A stretch of DNA of 64,000 nt, from the NCBI RefSeq assembly GCF_002904295.1, contig NZ_PPHG01000071.1:124001-188000 (forward strand), in the 5' to 3' direction. This DNA is from Amycolatopsis sp. CA-128772. Its GTDB lineage: Bacteria > Actinomycetota > Actinomycetes > Mycobacteriales > Pseudonocardiaceae. How positions within the stretch are numbered: the stretch's first letter is position 1; each line of letters starts with the position of its first letter. The position numbers and the translations under genes are program-made. Positions 1 through 8,311 of this stretch are shown here, one piece after another. Under the pieces are notes generated by a model, which had not been told where the DNA came from, ran no database searches, and was given only the letters and a program-made list of their open reading frames with translations.

Positions 1-842
1 GCGACCAGGTGGATCACGGCGTTGGTCGAGCCGCCCAGCGCGAGCACGGTGGTGATGGCGTCGGCGTAGGCGCGCTTGTCGAGCACCTGCGTGATGGTCA
101 GGTCTTCCCAGACCATGCCGACGATCCGGGCGCCGCCGGCCGCGGCCATCCGGTGGTGCGCCGAGTCGACGGCGGGGATCGACGCGGCACCCGGCAGCGT
201 CACGCCGAGCACCTCGGCGGCCGAGGTCATCGTCGAGGCCGTTCCCATGGTCATGCAGTGCCCCGGGGAGCGGGCCAGCCCGCGTTCCAGTCCGGACATT
301 TCGGCGTCGCCGATCAGGCCGGCGCGCTTGTCGTCCCAGTACTTCCACATGTCGGTGCCGCTGCCGAGGACCTCGTTGCGCCAGTGCCCGCGCAGCATCG
401 GCCCGGCCGGGACGAAGATCGCGGGCAGCCCCGCGCTGGCCGCGCCCATCAGCAACGCCGGCGTGGTCTTGTCGCAGCCGCCCATCAGGACCGCGCCGTC
501 GATCGGGTAGGACCGGAGGATCTCCTCGGTCTCCATGGCCAGCAGGTTGCGGTAGAGCATCGGGGTCGGCTTCTGGTAGGTCTCCGACAGCGTGGCGACC
601 GGGAACTCCAGCGGGAACCCGCCGGCCTGCCAGACGCCGCGCTTGACCTGCTCGGCGCGTTCGCGCAGGTGCATGTGGCAGGGGTTGATGTCCGACCAGG
701 TGTTGAGGATGCCGATGACCGGTTTGCCGAGGTGCTCTTCCGGGTTGTAGCCGAGCTGGCGGCTGCGGGCGCGGTGGCTGAAGTTGCGCAGTTCTTCGCC
801 GCCGAACCACCGGTGGCTGCGGAGCTCCTCGGGTTGCTTCAT
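1..842 (-). CDS. IlvD/Edd-family sugar-acid dehydratase (partial, 3' end outside window)
   Basis: The visible 280 codons begin MKQPEELRSHRWFGG and match the N-terminal half of the Fe-S dehydratase family that includes dihydroxy-acid dehydratase and L-arabinonate dehydratase. These enzymes remove water from a 2,3-dihydroxy acid to give a 2-keto acid. The three cluster-region cysteines are visible in NPCHMHL, GGCDKTTPA and GHCMTMGTAS. The HRWFGG opening and the neighbouring FCD-type GntR regulator point to a sugar-acid substrate such as arabinonate rather than branched-chain amino acid synthesis; this is inference. The ATG at 840-842 is the first start after the shared promoter region. The C-terminus is cut off by the window edge. 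Confidence 0.88.
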   Translation of the reverse strand, partial: MKQPEELRSHRWFGGEELRNFSHRARSRQLGYNPEEHLGKPVIGILNTWSDINPCHMHLRERAEQVKRGVWQAGGFPLEFPVATLSETYQKPTPMLYRNLLAMETEEILRSYPIDGAVLMGGCDKTTPALLMGAASAGLPAIFVPAGPMLRGHWRNEVLGSGTDMWKYWDDKRAGLIGDAEMSGLERGLARSPGHCMTMGTASTMTSAAEVLGVTLPGAASIPAVDSAHHRMAAAGGARIVGMVWEDLTITQVLDKRAYADAITTVLALGGSTNAVIHLV

Positions 843-856
843 GGGTCCAGTATGGC

Positions 857-870
857 ATCTGATATATGAT
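857..870. promoter_or_regulatory. Imperfect palindrome between divergent dehydratase and GntR genes
   Basis: The sequence ATCTGATATATGAT has ATC/GAT ends and an ATAT centre, 10 of 14 positions symmetric. It lies in the 76-bp region between the two divergent starts and is a strikingly AT-rich patch in a GC-rich gap. It is a plausible operator for the adjacent GntR protein and may overlap a -10 box. Confidence 0.4.
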
Positions 871-918
871 CTGGCGGGCCTGGTTGAATGGGTGCCGACA
901 CGACCATAGGAGCGCGCC

Positions 919-1572
919 ATGACCGGGACGTTCAGCCTGCCCGCCTCCCGGACCGAAGTGGTCCTGGAGGAGATCCGCCGCGGCATCCTGACCCGGGAAC
1001 TGGTGCCCGGCCAGCCGCTCGTCGAGGCGGAGCTGGCCGCGCGGCTCGGCGTGTCGAAGACCCCGGTGCGCGAGGCGCTCAAGGTGCTGTCGAACTCCGG
1101 GCTCGTGACGTTCAGCCCGTACAAGGGCGCGTCGGTGATCACGGTCGACGCCGAGCTCGCGAAGTCCGTCTACGACGTGCGGATGGTGCTCGAACCGGAG
1201 GCCGTCCGGCGGACCGTCGAACTGCGCGACCCGGAGCTGCTCGAGGACGCGGGCGAGGCGCTGAAGGAGGCGTCGACGGCGATCGCGGACAAGGACCAGG
1301 CCGCGCTGAGCCTGCTGAACCGCCGCTTCCACCGCGCGCTCTACCGCGGCTGCGGCAACCCGCTGCTGGTCAGCATCCTCGACGACCTCAAGGACCGCGC
1401 GGCGCTGATCAGCGTCGTCGGCTGGGAGGCCAACCCCAGCTGGAAGAAGGAGTGGACCGAGCACCGGGCGGTGCTGGCCGCGGCGAAGAAGGGCGACGCC
1501 GAGGGCGCCGCGACGCTGCTGCGCGACCACATCGGCGGGTTCCTGGACCGGGTGCTGAAGGCCATCGGATGA
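919..1572 (+). CDS. GntR-family regulator, FadR/FCD subgroup
   Basis: This 217-residue protein has an N-terminal winged helix (about residues 8-75; ELAARLGVSKTPVREALKVL is the recognition segment) and an all-helical FCD ligand domain (about 85-210) of the kind that binds organic acids. AGGAG lies 8 bp upstream of the ATG. It is divergent from the IlvD/Edd dehydratase, so it most likely represses that sugar-acid gene and responds to its substrate. The stop overlaps the start of the next gene (ATGA), so the two are translationally coupled. Family assignment is firm; the effector is unknown. Confidence 0.9.
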   Translation: MTGTFSLPASRTEVVLEEIRRGILTRELVPGQPLVEAELAARLGVSKTPVREALKVLSNSGLVTFSPYKGASVITVDAELAKSVYDVRMVLEPEAVRRTVELRDPELLEDAGEALKEASTAIADKDQAALSLLNRRFHRALYRGCGNPLLVSILDDLKDRAALISVVGWEANPSWKKEWTEHRAVLAAAKKGDAEGAATLLRDHIGGFLDRVLKAIG

Positions 1573-2072
1573 GGCTGCTGCTGATCTCGGACACCCACCT
1601 GCCGGCCCGCGCCCGCGAGCTGCCGCCGCCGGTCTGGGCCGAGGTTGCGGCCGCCGACGTCGTGGTGCACGCGGGCGACTGGGTCGACGTCGCCCTGCTG
1701 GACGAGCTGGAGGAGCGCAGCAAGCGGCTGATCGGCGTCTTCGGCAACAACGACGGCCCGGCGCTGCGGGCGCGGCTGCCCGAGATCGCCCGGGCGGACC
1801 TCGGCGGCGTGCGCCTGGCCGTGATCCACGAAACGGGCGCCAAGCAGGGCCGCGAGCAGCGGTGCGACGCGCGGTTCCCGGACACCGACGTGCTGGTCTT
1901 CGGCCACAGTCACATCCCGTGGGACACGGTGGCGCCGTCCGGGCTGCGGCTGCTCAACCCGGGTTCGCCGACCGACCGCCGCCGCCAGCCGTACTGCACG
2001 TACCAGACCTGCCGCATCGAAGACGGCGCGCTGGTGGACGTCGAGCTGCACCAACTGCCCCGGAGGGGGTAG
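1569..2072 (+). CDS. Metallophosphoesterase, YfcE/MJ0936-like
   Basis: This is a compact 167-residue calcineurin-like phosphoesterase. Metal-binding motifs run in the usual order: SDTHL near residue 8, HAGDW near 36, GNND near 60, HE near 87 and GHSH near 113. The length and the closing NPGSPTDRR segment are typical of the YfcE type, which hydrolyses phosphodiesters with manganese. It starts inside the stop codon of the GntR gene. Its physiological substrate cannot be told from sequence, and the coupling to a sugar-acid regulator may be incidental. Confidence 0.88.
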   Translation: MRLLLISDTHLPARARELPPPVWAEVAAADVVVHAGDWVDVALLDELEERSKRLIGVFGNNDGPALRARLPEIARADLGGVRLAVIHETGAKQGREQRCDARFPDTDVLVFGHSHIPWDTVAPSGLRLLNPGSPTDRRRQPYCTYQTCRIEDGALVDVELHQLPRRG

Positions 2073-2081
2073 ACAGGTCCC

Positions 2082-3068
2082 ATGGATCCGGCATGGGCGT
2101 TGCGGGAGATCGCGTTCCAGCTCGAACGCGCGGGGGAACCGACCTACCGCGTCCGGGCGTTCCGGAACGCGGCGGCGACGGTCGACAAGACCGGCGTCGA
2201 GCAGCTGGCGCAGCTGGCCGAAAACGGCACGCTGACGTCGTTGCCGGGCATCGGGAAGGCCACGGCCGGCGTCATCGGGGACGCGCTGGCGGGCCGTGAT
2301 CCGGCGTACCGGGGGAAGATCGTCGAGAAGAAGCTGCCGGACGGCGAGCCGCTGCGATCGGCGTTGCGCGGCGACTGCCACACCCACTCCGACTGGTCGG
2401 ACGGGGGCAGTTCGATCGGCGAGATGGCGGTGGCGGGCCGCGACCTCGGCCACGAGTACATGGTGCTGACCGACCATTCGCCGCGGCTGACGGTGGCGAA
2501 CGGGCTGTCCCCGGACCGGCTGCGGACGCAGATGCAGATCGTCGCGAAGGCCAACGAGCTGATGGCGCCGTTCCGGCTGCTGCACGGCATCGAGGTCGAC
2601 ATCCTCGACGACGGTGCCCTCGACCAGGAGGACGAGCTGCTGGGGCAGCTGGACTTCGTGGTGGCGAGCGTCCACTCGAAGCTGCGCATGCCCGCCCGCG
2701 ACATGACCCGGCGGATGGTGGCGGCGGTCCGGAACCCGCACACGCGGGTGCTGGGCCACTGCACGGGCCGGCTGGTGGTGGGCCGCGGGCGCCCGGAGTC
2801 GGAGTTCGACGCGGAGGCGGTGTTCACCGCGTGCCGGGAGAACGGGGTGGCGGTGGAGATCAATTCCCGCCCGGAGCGCCTCGACCCCCCGATGCGGCTG
2901 CTGCGCCTGGCGGCGGAAATCGGGTGTGACTTCACGATCGACAGCGACGCGCACGCGCCGGGGCAGCTGGATTGGCTGGGCTACGGGTGCGAGCGCGCGA
3001 TCAAGGCGGAAATCGGGCCGGAGCGCATCCTGAACACCCGCACGGCGGATGCGCTCCTGGCCCGGTAG
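2082..3068 (+). CDS. PHP-domain hydrolase with N-terminal helix-hairpin-helix (PolX-like, no polymerase domain)
   Basis: The protein has 328 residues. The first 75 form a DNA-polymerase-beta-like helical domain with the helix-hairpin-helix LPGIGKATAGVI. The rest is a PHP phosphoesterase with the ligands GDCHTHSDWSD, LTDHS, GIEVDI, ASVHS, LGHCTG and DSDAHAPG all present. Bacterial PolX has HhH, nucleotidyltransferase and PHP domains; here the nucleotidyltransferase part is absent, leaving a probable DNA-end-processing or standalone phosphoesterase. It lies 9 bp after the phosphoesterase gene, so it is probably in the same operon. Confidence 0.87.
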   Translation: MDPAWALREIAFQLERAGEPTYRVRAFRNAAATVDKTGVEQLAQLAENGTLTSLPGIGKATAGVIGDALAGRDPAYRGKIVEKKLPDGEPLRSALRGDCHTHSDWSDGGSSIGEMAVAGRDLGHEYMVLTDHSPRLTVANGLSPDRLRTQMQIVAKANELMAPFRLLHGIEVDILDDGALDQEDELLGQLDFVVASVHSKLRMPARDMTRRMVAAVRNPHTRVLGHCTGRLVVGRGRPESEFDAEAVFTACRENGVAVEINSRPERLDPPMRLLRLAAEIGCDFTIDSDAHAPGQLDWLGYGCERAIKAEIGPERILNTRTADALLAR

Positions 3069-3074
3069 CCGACG

Positions 3075-3920
3075 TCAGTTGATCGTGTACGAGTCGCCGT
3101 ACACCTTCCACTTCAGCGGCGTGTGCAGGTCGAAGTTGCCTTCACTGAGGAACTTCGCCTGCTCGGTGTCCACACGGGACGTGTCCGCGTGGGCCTCTTC
3201 CTGCTTCATGATGACCTTGCGGGCCGCGAAGAACGCCTTGAGGTACGTCGCTTCGTCGCCGCCCTGGGCCGGGGTCTTCGCCTTCTTCATCGCGGCCTTG
3301 CGGATGCCGCCGAAGCTGTCGCTGCTGTCGCCCGGGCCGTACATCACGATGGCGTCGTAGTAGGCGAACTGGCCGAGGTTGCTCAGGCCGTCCGCCTTGC
3401 CCTGGTTGACCGCCGGGTTGAAGTACACGCGGTCGCGCTCGTTGTTCTGCGCCGTCTGGAACGCCGAGGTGGCCGCGGCCTGCTTCCACGCGCTCTCGAA
3501 CGCCGAGCCGAGGCCCGCGTGCGAGTCCGTGCCGTTCACCTTGCGCAGCGCGGGAAGGAACTTGGCCAGCGGGTTGCCCGGGACCGAGTTCGTGTACGCC
3601 TCGACGAGTTCGAGCATGTCGCCGGTGCCCGAGCAGAACCCGATGATGCCCGCGGTGTAGCCGCGGCCGTCACCGATGTCCTCGATGTACTTGTACTGCG
3701 CCTTCCAGTCCAGCGACGAGTTCTCCGCGCTGGACACCAGCTTCATCGCGATTTCCTTCTTGGCCGGTGCCGAAAGGTCACCGGTCGCGAGGATCGACGC
3801 GCTGCTCGCGGCCAGCGGCGCGGGGGCGGCGGAGGAGAGGGCCGGCGTGGTGATCACGAGGGCGGCGACGGAGGCCGCGCCGAGCGTGCCGACGAGGACC
3901 GGCCGCAACTTCTTGCTCAT
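3075..3920 (-). CDS. csn: Secreted chitosanase, GH46
   Basis: This enzyme cuts beta-1,4 bonds in chitosan outside the cell. The 281 residues begin with a signal peptide (MSKKLRPV, hydrophobic stretch to about 31, AAPA cleavage region). The mature enzyme shows the GH46 hallmarks SAENSSLDWKAQYKYIEDIG and GRGYTAGIIGFCSGTGD. The acid is Glu66 and the second catalytic carboxylate Asp84, the same 18-residue spacing as in the Streptomyces N174 enzyme. It is convergent with the PHP gene, with 6 bp between the stops. A DasR-type site about 140 bp upstream suggests induction by amino sugars. Confidence 0.96.
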   Translation of the reverse strand: MSKKLRPVLVGTLGAASVAALVITTPALSSAAPAPLAASSASILATGDLSAPAKKEIAMKLVSSAENSSLDWKAQYKYIEDIGDGRGYTAGIIGFCSGTGDMLELVEAYTNSVPGNPLAKFLPALRKVNGTDSHAGLGSAFESAWKQAAATSAFQTAQNNERDRVYFNPAVNQGKADGLSNLGQFAYYDAIVMYGPGDSSDSFGGIRKAAMKKAKTPAQGGDEATYLKAFFAARKVIMKQEEAHADTSRVDTEQAKFLSEGNFDLHTPLKWKVYGDSYTIN

Positions 3921-4056
3921 GGGGAGGGGACCCTTTCCGCGGGATGCGCCGTCGGAACACGGCGGTTACGGGTGGTGTGGGTGGAGCTGCGGCGTAACGA
4001 CACGGTAGCGAAGGGTCAGCGGGCTCCACAAGAGGCGGAATTCGTTCATGTTCGTG

Positions 4057-4072
4057 AACGGTCCAGACCACT
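4057..4072. promoter_or_regulatory. DasR-responsive-element-like site upstream of chitosanase
   Basis: AACGGTCCAGACCACT matches the published dre consensus for the GntR-type amino-sugar regulator DasR (ACTGGTCTAGACCACT form) at 13 of 16 positions, including the GGTC and AGACCA cores. It sits 137 bp upstream of the chitosanase ATG and 22 bp from the end of the TetR gene. A second short inverted repeat, GTTCA-N6-TGAAC, overlaps its left edge. Confidence 0.55.
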
Positions 4073-4094
4073 CTCCCGCGTCCGGAAAGGACGG

Positions 4095-4685
4095 TCAGCG
4101 GCCCCCGGCGAAGAGGCGGATGACGTCGGGCAGCACGCTCACCGGGATCGTCGGGTCGATCGCGCGCTGGACGCCGAGCCCGATGCCCAGGGACAGCAGC
4201 GCCGTCGCGGCGTCGTCGGCCGACATCGGCAGGGTGATCCCGAACCGCTCGGCGAACCCGGTGAGCAGGCCGGCGATCGTGTCGCGGATGGCCTTGTCCC
4301 GCGCGGCGAGCTCCGCCCGCACGTGCGGGTCGCGCCGGGCGTTCGTCGCGAACTCGACCTCCAGGGACGTCCACGCCTCGTCGCCGATGCTCCGCTCGGC
4401 CCAGATCTGGAACGCCGCGAGCAGCCCGTCCACGCCTTCGGCGCCGGCCAGCGCCTCGGCGACCAGCGCGACCTGCTCGTCGTGGATCCGGTCGAGCACC
4501 GCCAGGCAGAGCTCGTCCTTGTTGCGGAAGTTCGAGTACACCGCGCCCTTCGAGTACCCCGCCTCGTCGGCGACCTTCTCCAGCGACGTCACCGAGTAGC
4601 CGTCGCGCAGGAAGAGCAGCTTGGCGGTCTCGACGAGCTGCTCGCGGGTGCGGGCCTGGCTTTCCGCGCGGGTGAGTCGGGGCAT
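4095..4685 (-). CDS. TetR-family repressor of the divergent monooxygenase
   Basis: This 196-residue regulator has a standard TetR N-terminus: the helix-turn-helix spans about residues 25-50 with YSVTSLEKVADEAGYSKGAVY and NFRNKDELC. The C-terminal helical ligand pocket is not family-diagnostic. It is divergent from a Baeyer-Villiger monooxygenase, and a perfect 18-bp palindrome lies between the two starts. It therefore probably represses the monooxygenase and itself, with a ketone or related lipophilic ligand as inducer. The ligand is unknown. Confidence 0.9.
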   Translation of the reverse strand: MPRLTRAESQARTREQLVETAKLLFLRDGYSVTSLEKVADEAGYSKGAVYSNFRNKDELCLAVLDRIHDEQVALVAEALAGAEGVDGLLAAFQIWAERSIGDEAWTSLEVEFATNARRDPHVRAELAARDKAIRDTIAGLLTGFAERFGITLPMSADDAATALLSLGIGLGVQRAIDPTIPVSVLPDVIRLFAGGR

Positions 4686-4721
4686 GCGGGCACTCTAGCG
4701 AACTTCGGGATTGGGGTACCG

Positions 4722-4739
4722 ACAGTATTCGAATACTGT
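4722..4739. promoter_or_regulatory. Perfect 18-bp palindromic operator between TetR and monooxygenase genes
   Basis: ACAGTATTCGAATACTGT is an uninterrupted perfect palindrome located 12 bp before the monooxygenase ATG and 36 bp before the TetR start. Its length and position are typical of a TetR operator. It lies so close to the ATG that a bound repressor would block the start region directly. Confidence 0.78.
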
Positions 4740-4751
4740 TAGTCTCCGGAA

Positions 4752-6224
4752 ATGGAACAACGTGACTTCGCGGTCCTCGTCGTCGGAGCCGGGGCTTCGG
4801 GGCTGGGCGCGGCCATCCGCCTCGGCCAGGCCGGCGTCGGCGACCTCGTCGTGCTGGAGAAGGCGGACACGCTGGGCGGCACCTGGCGCGACAACACCTA
4901 CCCCGGCTGCGCGTGCGATGTCCCGTCCGCGCTGTACTCGTACTCCTTCGCGCCCAATCCCGAGTGGACGCGCGCCTTCGCCGGCCAGGCCGAAATCCGC
5001 ACCTACCTGCGGGACACGGCGGCGCGGTTCGGGGTCACCGAGAAGATCCGCTACGGCGTGGAGGTGACCCGGGCGCAGTGGAACGAGCGCGACGCGCGGT
5101 GGGATCTGGAGACGTCACAGGGCCCGTACCGCGCCCGGGTCCTGGTCGCCGGCACCGGTCCCTGGCACGAGCCACTGGTCCCGGACCTGCCCGGGCTCGG
5201 CGGTTTCCCCGGCGAGGTCTTCCACTCGGCGCGCTGGAACGACGGCTACGACCTGGCGGGCAAGCGGGTCGCGGTGATCGGCAGCGGCGCGTCGGCGGTC
5301 CAGTTCGTTCCCGAGATCGTGCCGCGCGTGGGGCGGCTGCACCTGTTCCAGCGCACGGCGCAGTGGGTCCTGCCGAAGCCGGACCACCACGTCCCGGGCG
5401 TCGAACGGCTTCTCCTGCGGCGCTTCCCGGCGCTGCAGCGGGCCCTGCGCAGCGCCGAATACGGCGCGATGGAGACGCTCGGCTTCGGCTTCCGGCACCC
5501 GTGGCTGCTGCGGCAGGTGCAGAAGATCGGCCTCGCCCACCTGCGGCTCGCGGTGCGGGATCCGGCGCTGCGCCGCGCGTTGACCCCGGACTACACACTG
5601 GGCTGCAAGCGCTTGCTCATGTCGAACACGTACTACCGGTCGCTGACCCGGTCCCATGTGGACGTGCACCCGACGGCGGTGCGCTCGGTGCAGGGTTCGC
5701 GCGTGCTGGGAGCGGACGGTTCTTCGGCGGAGGTCGACGCGATCATCTTCGGCACCGGCTTCCACATCCTCGACATGCCGGTGTCTTCGCGAGTTTTCGA
5801 CGGCGACGGCCGGAGCCTCGACGACCACTGGAAGGGCAGCCCCCAGGCGTACGCGGGGACGACGGTGGCCGGGTTCCCGAACCTGTACCTGCTGCTGGGC
5901 CCGAGCCTGGGGACCGGGCACTCGTCGGCGTTCATGATCCTGGAGGCCCAGCTACGCCACACGGTGGCGGCGGTGACCCGGACCCTGCGTTCGGCGGGAA
6001 CGTCCCTGTCGGTGCGGCCATCGGTGCAGGAGGCGTTCAACGCGGAGGTCCAGGCGGCGTTGCCCGGGACGGTGTACGAGTCGGGCGGGTGCTCGAGTTA
6101 CTACACGGATGTGAACGGGCGGAACAGTTTCAGCTGGCCGTTTTCGACCGGGCGGCTGCGGTCGCGGGTGGGGGCGTTCGACGAGACGGACTACGAGATC
6201 GGGAGGGCGCCTGTGGTCCGGTAG
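4752..6224 (+). CDS. Type I Baeyer-Villiger-like flavin monooxygenase
   Basis: This 490-residue FAD/NADPH enzyme inserts oxygen into ketones or hydroxylates related substrates. GAGASG (residues 12-17) begins the FAD fold. The Baeyer-Villiger fingerprint FxGxxxHxxxW is present at 152-162 (FPGEVFHSARW), followed by the NADPH motif GSGASA near 177. The W is followed by N instead of the usual P or D, so the fingerprint is slightly relaxed. Flavin-linker motif GTGFHI is near residue 337. It is under the adjacent TetR repressor. Substrate is unknown; cyclic or steroid ketones are usual for the family. Confidence 0.9.
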   Translation: MEQRDFAVLVVGAGASGLGAAIRLGQAGVGDLVVLEKADTLGGTWRDNTYPGCACDVPSALYSYSFAPNPEWTRAFAGQAEIRTYLRDTAARFGVTEKIRYGVEVTRAQWNERDARWDLETSQGPYRARVLVAGTGPWHEPLVPDLPGLGGFPGEVFHSARWNDGYDLAGKRVAVIGSGASAVQFVPEIVPRVGRLHLFQRTAQWVLPKPDHHVPGVERLLLRRFPALQRALRSAEYGAMETLGFGFRHPWLLRQVQKIGLAHLRLAVRDPALRRALTPDYTLGCKRLLMSNTYYRSLTRSHVDVHPTAVRSVQGSRVLGADGSSAEVDAIIFGTGFHILDMPVSSRVFDGDGRSLDDHWKGSPQAYAGTTVAGFPNLYLLLGPSLGTGHSSAFMILEAQLRHTVAAVTRTLRSAGTSLSVRPSVQEAFNAEVQAALPGTVYESGGCSSYYTDVNGRNSFSWPFSTGRLRSRVGAFDETDYEIGRAPVVR

Positions 6225-6353
6225 GCGCGGTTCGTGGTCGGTGGTACCGCAGTGAGCGGAGAAAGGCCACCGAGCCATCCACCGGGGCCGAGTCGTCCAC
6301 AGATTCGGTCCGCCACTCTTTTGGGCGGCCATGTCCCGATATGCTGGACTGGG

Positions 6354-6374
6354 TGTGATGTCCAGGGAGGTTGG
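6354..6374 (+). repeat. Left terminal inverted repeat of the IS481 element
   Basis: Begins TGTGATGTCCAGGGA. It pairs with 7186-7206 in inverted orientation with three mismatches in 21. Confidence 0.8.
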
Positions 6375-7155
6375 TCAGCCGGGTGATCGGCGGCTTGCCG
6401 CCGGTTGCACTGTGGGGTCGATGATGATTGCAGAAGTGCAGCCAACCCGGTAACGCCGCCCGGCGCCGGCTCTCGGACGGGTAGAAGCGGGCGTAGGCCC
6501 ACCCGTCGGCCAGGGTGCGGTGGAAGCGTTCGATCTTGCCGTTGGTCCGGGGCCGGTAGGGCCGGGTCCGTTTCGGGGTGACACCCCGCTCGGCGCAGAC
6601 CTCGCGCCAAGTGTGAGAGCGGTAAGCCGCCCCGTTGCCGGACAACTCGCGTTCGACGGTGACACCGAGGTCGGCGAACCAGGCCACCGCCGTCGGGGAT
6701 GTTGCCGAACTGGGTGACATCGACATGGAGCAGCGAACCGGGATGGTCGTGTTCGTAGCGGCGCAGCGGTTCGCCGGTGACCCGGTCGATCCGGGACAAG
6801 CGGTTGATCCGGCAGCGCACCAGCACCGCGTGCACCGTCGAGGCCGGGATCCCGAGCCGGCCGGCGATCTGGACCGGGCCCAGCCGGTGCCGCCCACCGG
6901 TGCCGCCCACCGCAGCCGCACGATCGCCCGCACGAGTTGGGCGGGTGCGCGGGTCGGGCTGTGGTGCGGGCGGCTGCTGCGGTCGGTCATCCCGGCCGCG
7001 CCTTCGGTGCGGTAGCGCTCAGCCCACGTGCGCGCGGTTCTGGTGGCGACCATGAACATCTTCGCCGCGTCGGTGTGGGTCCAGCCGTGCTCGACGATCA
7101 GGCGCGCCGACCGGAGGCGGGTGCCTGGGGTGAGGGTGGCGTTAGGGTGGGACAT
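6354..7155 (-). pseudogene. IS481-family transposase, two frameshifts
   Basis: The N-terminus (MSHPNATLTPGTRLRSARLI, helix-turn-helix) is in one frame to about 6910. The middle (LGPVQIAGRLGIPASTVHAV, then DVTQFGNIPDG) is in a second frame. From about 6690 the first frame resumes with AWFADLGVTVEREL and the catalytic-core end TNGKIERFHRTL, then HNHRPHS-type residues. The glutamate of the DDE triad is kept, but the second aspartate, expected in a DNGxAYRS motif, is glycine (SGNGAAYRS). Two frame changes plus a lost catalytic residue make it inactive. No stop is met before the element's end. Confidence 0.85.
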
Positions 7156-7185
7156 AAAGGCCGCCGGTGGTCACCGCAACTCGGG

Positions 7186-7206
7186 ACAACGTCCCTGAAC
7201 ATCACA
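7186..7206 (-). repeat. Right terminal inverted repeat of the IS481 element
   Basis: Its reverse complement begins TGTGATGTTCAGGGA, matching the left end. It lies 31 bp upstream of the transposase start. Confidence 0.8.
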
Positions 7207-7384
7207 ACTAGGGACGCCCCCCGGGGACGGGCGAGGCCGTGGCTGGCCGGCTGAGACCTCCTGGTGGCGTTGACGCCCGAGCCGGTGATGGCCTGGGCCC
7301 GCAGCCTCATCGGCGACCGGGCGCTGACGGAACTGGACCCGGCCGCCCGCGCGGCTTACGTGAGCCGGGTGGGGCGGCGCAGGT

Positions 7385-8284
7385 TCACTCCCACTCCCAG
7401 CACATCCCGTAAACCCCCGGCTGGGCGTCCAGCACCGCGATGTGGCTGGTCGAGCTCGGACCCACCGGCAGCTCCGGCCGCGAAGCCGCCTCCCCCGCGT
7501 ACCGGTAACACCGCACCGGGACCGCCGCCGAATCGAAGCACGCCTGCAGCACGATCTGGCGGGCCGGGGCTCGCACGCCGAACTGCAGGTAGTTCGTCTC
7601 CGGGGGCGTTCCGTCGTACGCGAACTCGAAGTCGAACACGTACGTCTCGCCCGCCCGCAGCGGGTAGTCGAACCTCAGCTCCAGCGCCAGCAGCTCGGAC
7701 GCCGCGTCGCGGCGGACGCGGCCTGGGCGGCAGCAGTGCGCCGAACGCAGGACCGGCTGGTGGCCTCCGCCGGTCTGGGGGCGGAAGAACGACACCCAGC
7801 GGTCGACGCCGTCCGCGCGGCTGGTCACCACCAGCTCCGTGCGGACCGATCGCTCGGTGCGGTCCGGGCCCATGGTCGCCCGCTGGTGCACCGACACCAG
7901 CGCCAGGCGGGCGTTGCCGTCGAGGTCGATGCCTTCGCAGGCGGCCAGGTCCATGGACTCGGAGCCGAGGGCGCTGGCCAGGCTGACCCCGCCCGGCCAC
8001 GGCTCCGCCCGGCGCACCCGCGGCCGCGTCACCAGGCTGGTCAGCGCGTTTGCGGGCAGGCCGAGGCAGCTTTCGGCGACGCCCACCGCGTGCAGCGAGC
8101 GGTGGCCCTCCGGGTGCCGGCGGCCCCGGCGCCAGTAGCTGAGCGTGGCCAGGCTGACCTGGGCGCCCCGGATCGCCATCCGCCGCTGCAGCGCCTCCAG
8201 GCTCAGGCCGCGCTGCCGGATCGCCACGTCGAAGGCCTCGGCGAACGGGGCCGACGCTGATAACGCCTCCATCCGGGTAAGCAT
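7385..8284 (-). CDS. HTH protein with conserved C-terminal beta-rich domain (paralogue of 26548-27477)
   Basis: About 299 residues from ATG 8284; an in-frame ATG at 8272 is equally possible, and neither has a clear ribosome site. Residues 20-65 look like an XRE-type helix-turn-helix (AIRQRGLSLEALQRRM, VSLATLSYWRRGRRHP). The C-terminal half (about 120-299) is predicted beta-rich, with RAGETYVFDFEFAYDGTPP and a closing PGVYGMCWEWE. The second copy in this window has the same order: LSYWxxGxRxPE, a GET-H/Y-x-x-E/D-F/Y motif, and a closing PGVFGIDWD. No function is recognised; DNA binding is inferred from the N-terminus. Confidence 0.72.
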   Translation of the reverse strand: MLTRMEALSASAPFAEAFDVAIRQRGLSLEALQRRMAIRGAQVSLATLSYWRRGRRHPEGHRSLHAVGVAESCLGLPANALTSLVTRPRVRRAEPWPGGVSLASALGSESMDLAACEGIDLDGNARLALVSVHQRATMGPDRTERSVRTELVVTSRADGVDRWVSFFRPQTGGGHQPVLRSAHCCRPGRVRRDAASELLALELRFDYPLRAGETYVFDFEFAYDGTPPETNYLQFGVRAPARQIVLQACFDSAAVPVRCYRYAGEAASRPELPVGPSSTSHIAVLDAQPGVYGMCWEWE

Positions 8285-8311
8285 GAATACCGGACGCACC
8301 GGGCGCAACGA

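Larger units (their letters stand above)
6354..7206 (-). mobile_element. IS481-family insertion sequence, degenerate
   Basis: The element is 853 bp and bounded by 21-bp terminal inverted repeats (6354-6374 and 7186-7206) that agree at 18 of 21 positions and begin TGTGATGT. The six bases outside each end, ACTGGG and ACTAGG, differ at one position and may be a decayed target duplication. The only gene inside is a frameshifted IS481-type transposase. It was inserted between the monooxygenase and an HTH gene. Confidence 0.85.

Noticed and set aside
7264..7384. Short plus-strand stretch (AWARSLIGDRALTELDPAARAAYV) between the IS and the HTH gene
   Set aside because: It reads like the end of a real protein and may be a gene remnant cut by the IS, but it is too short to name and runs on into antisense of the HTH gene.
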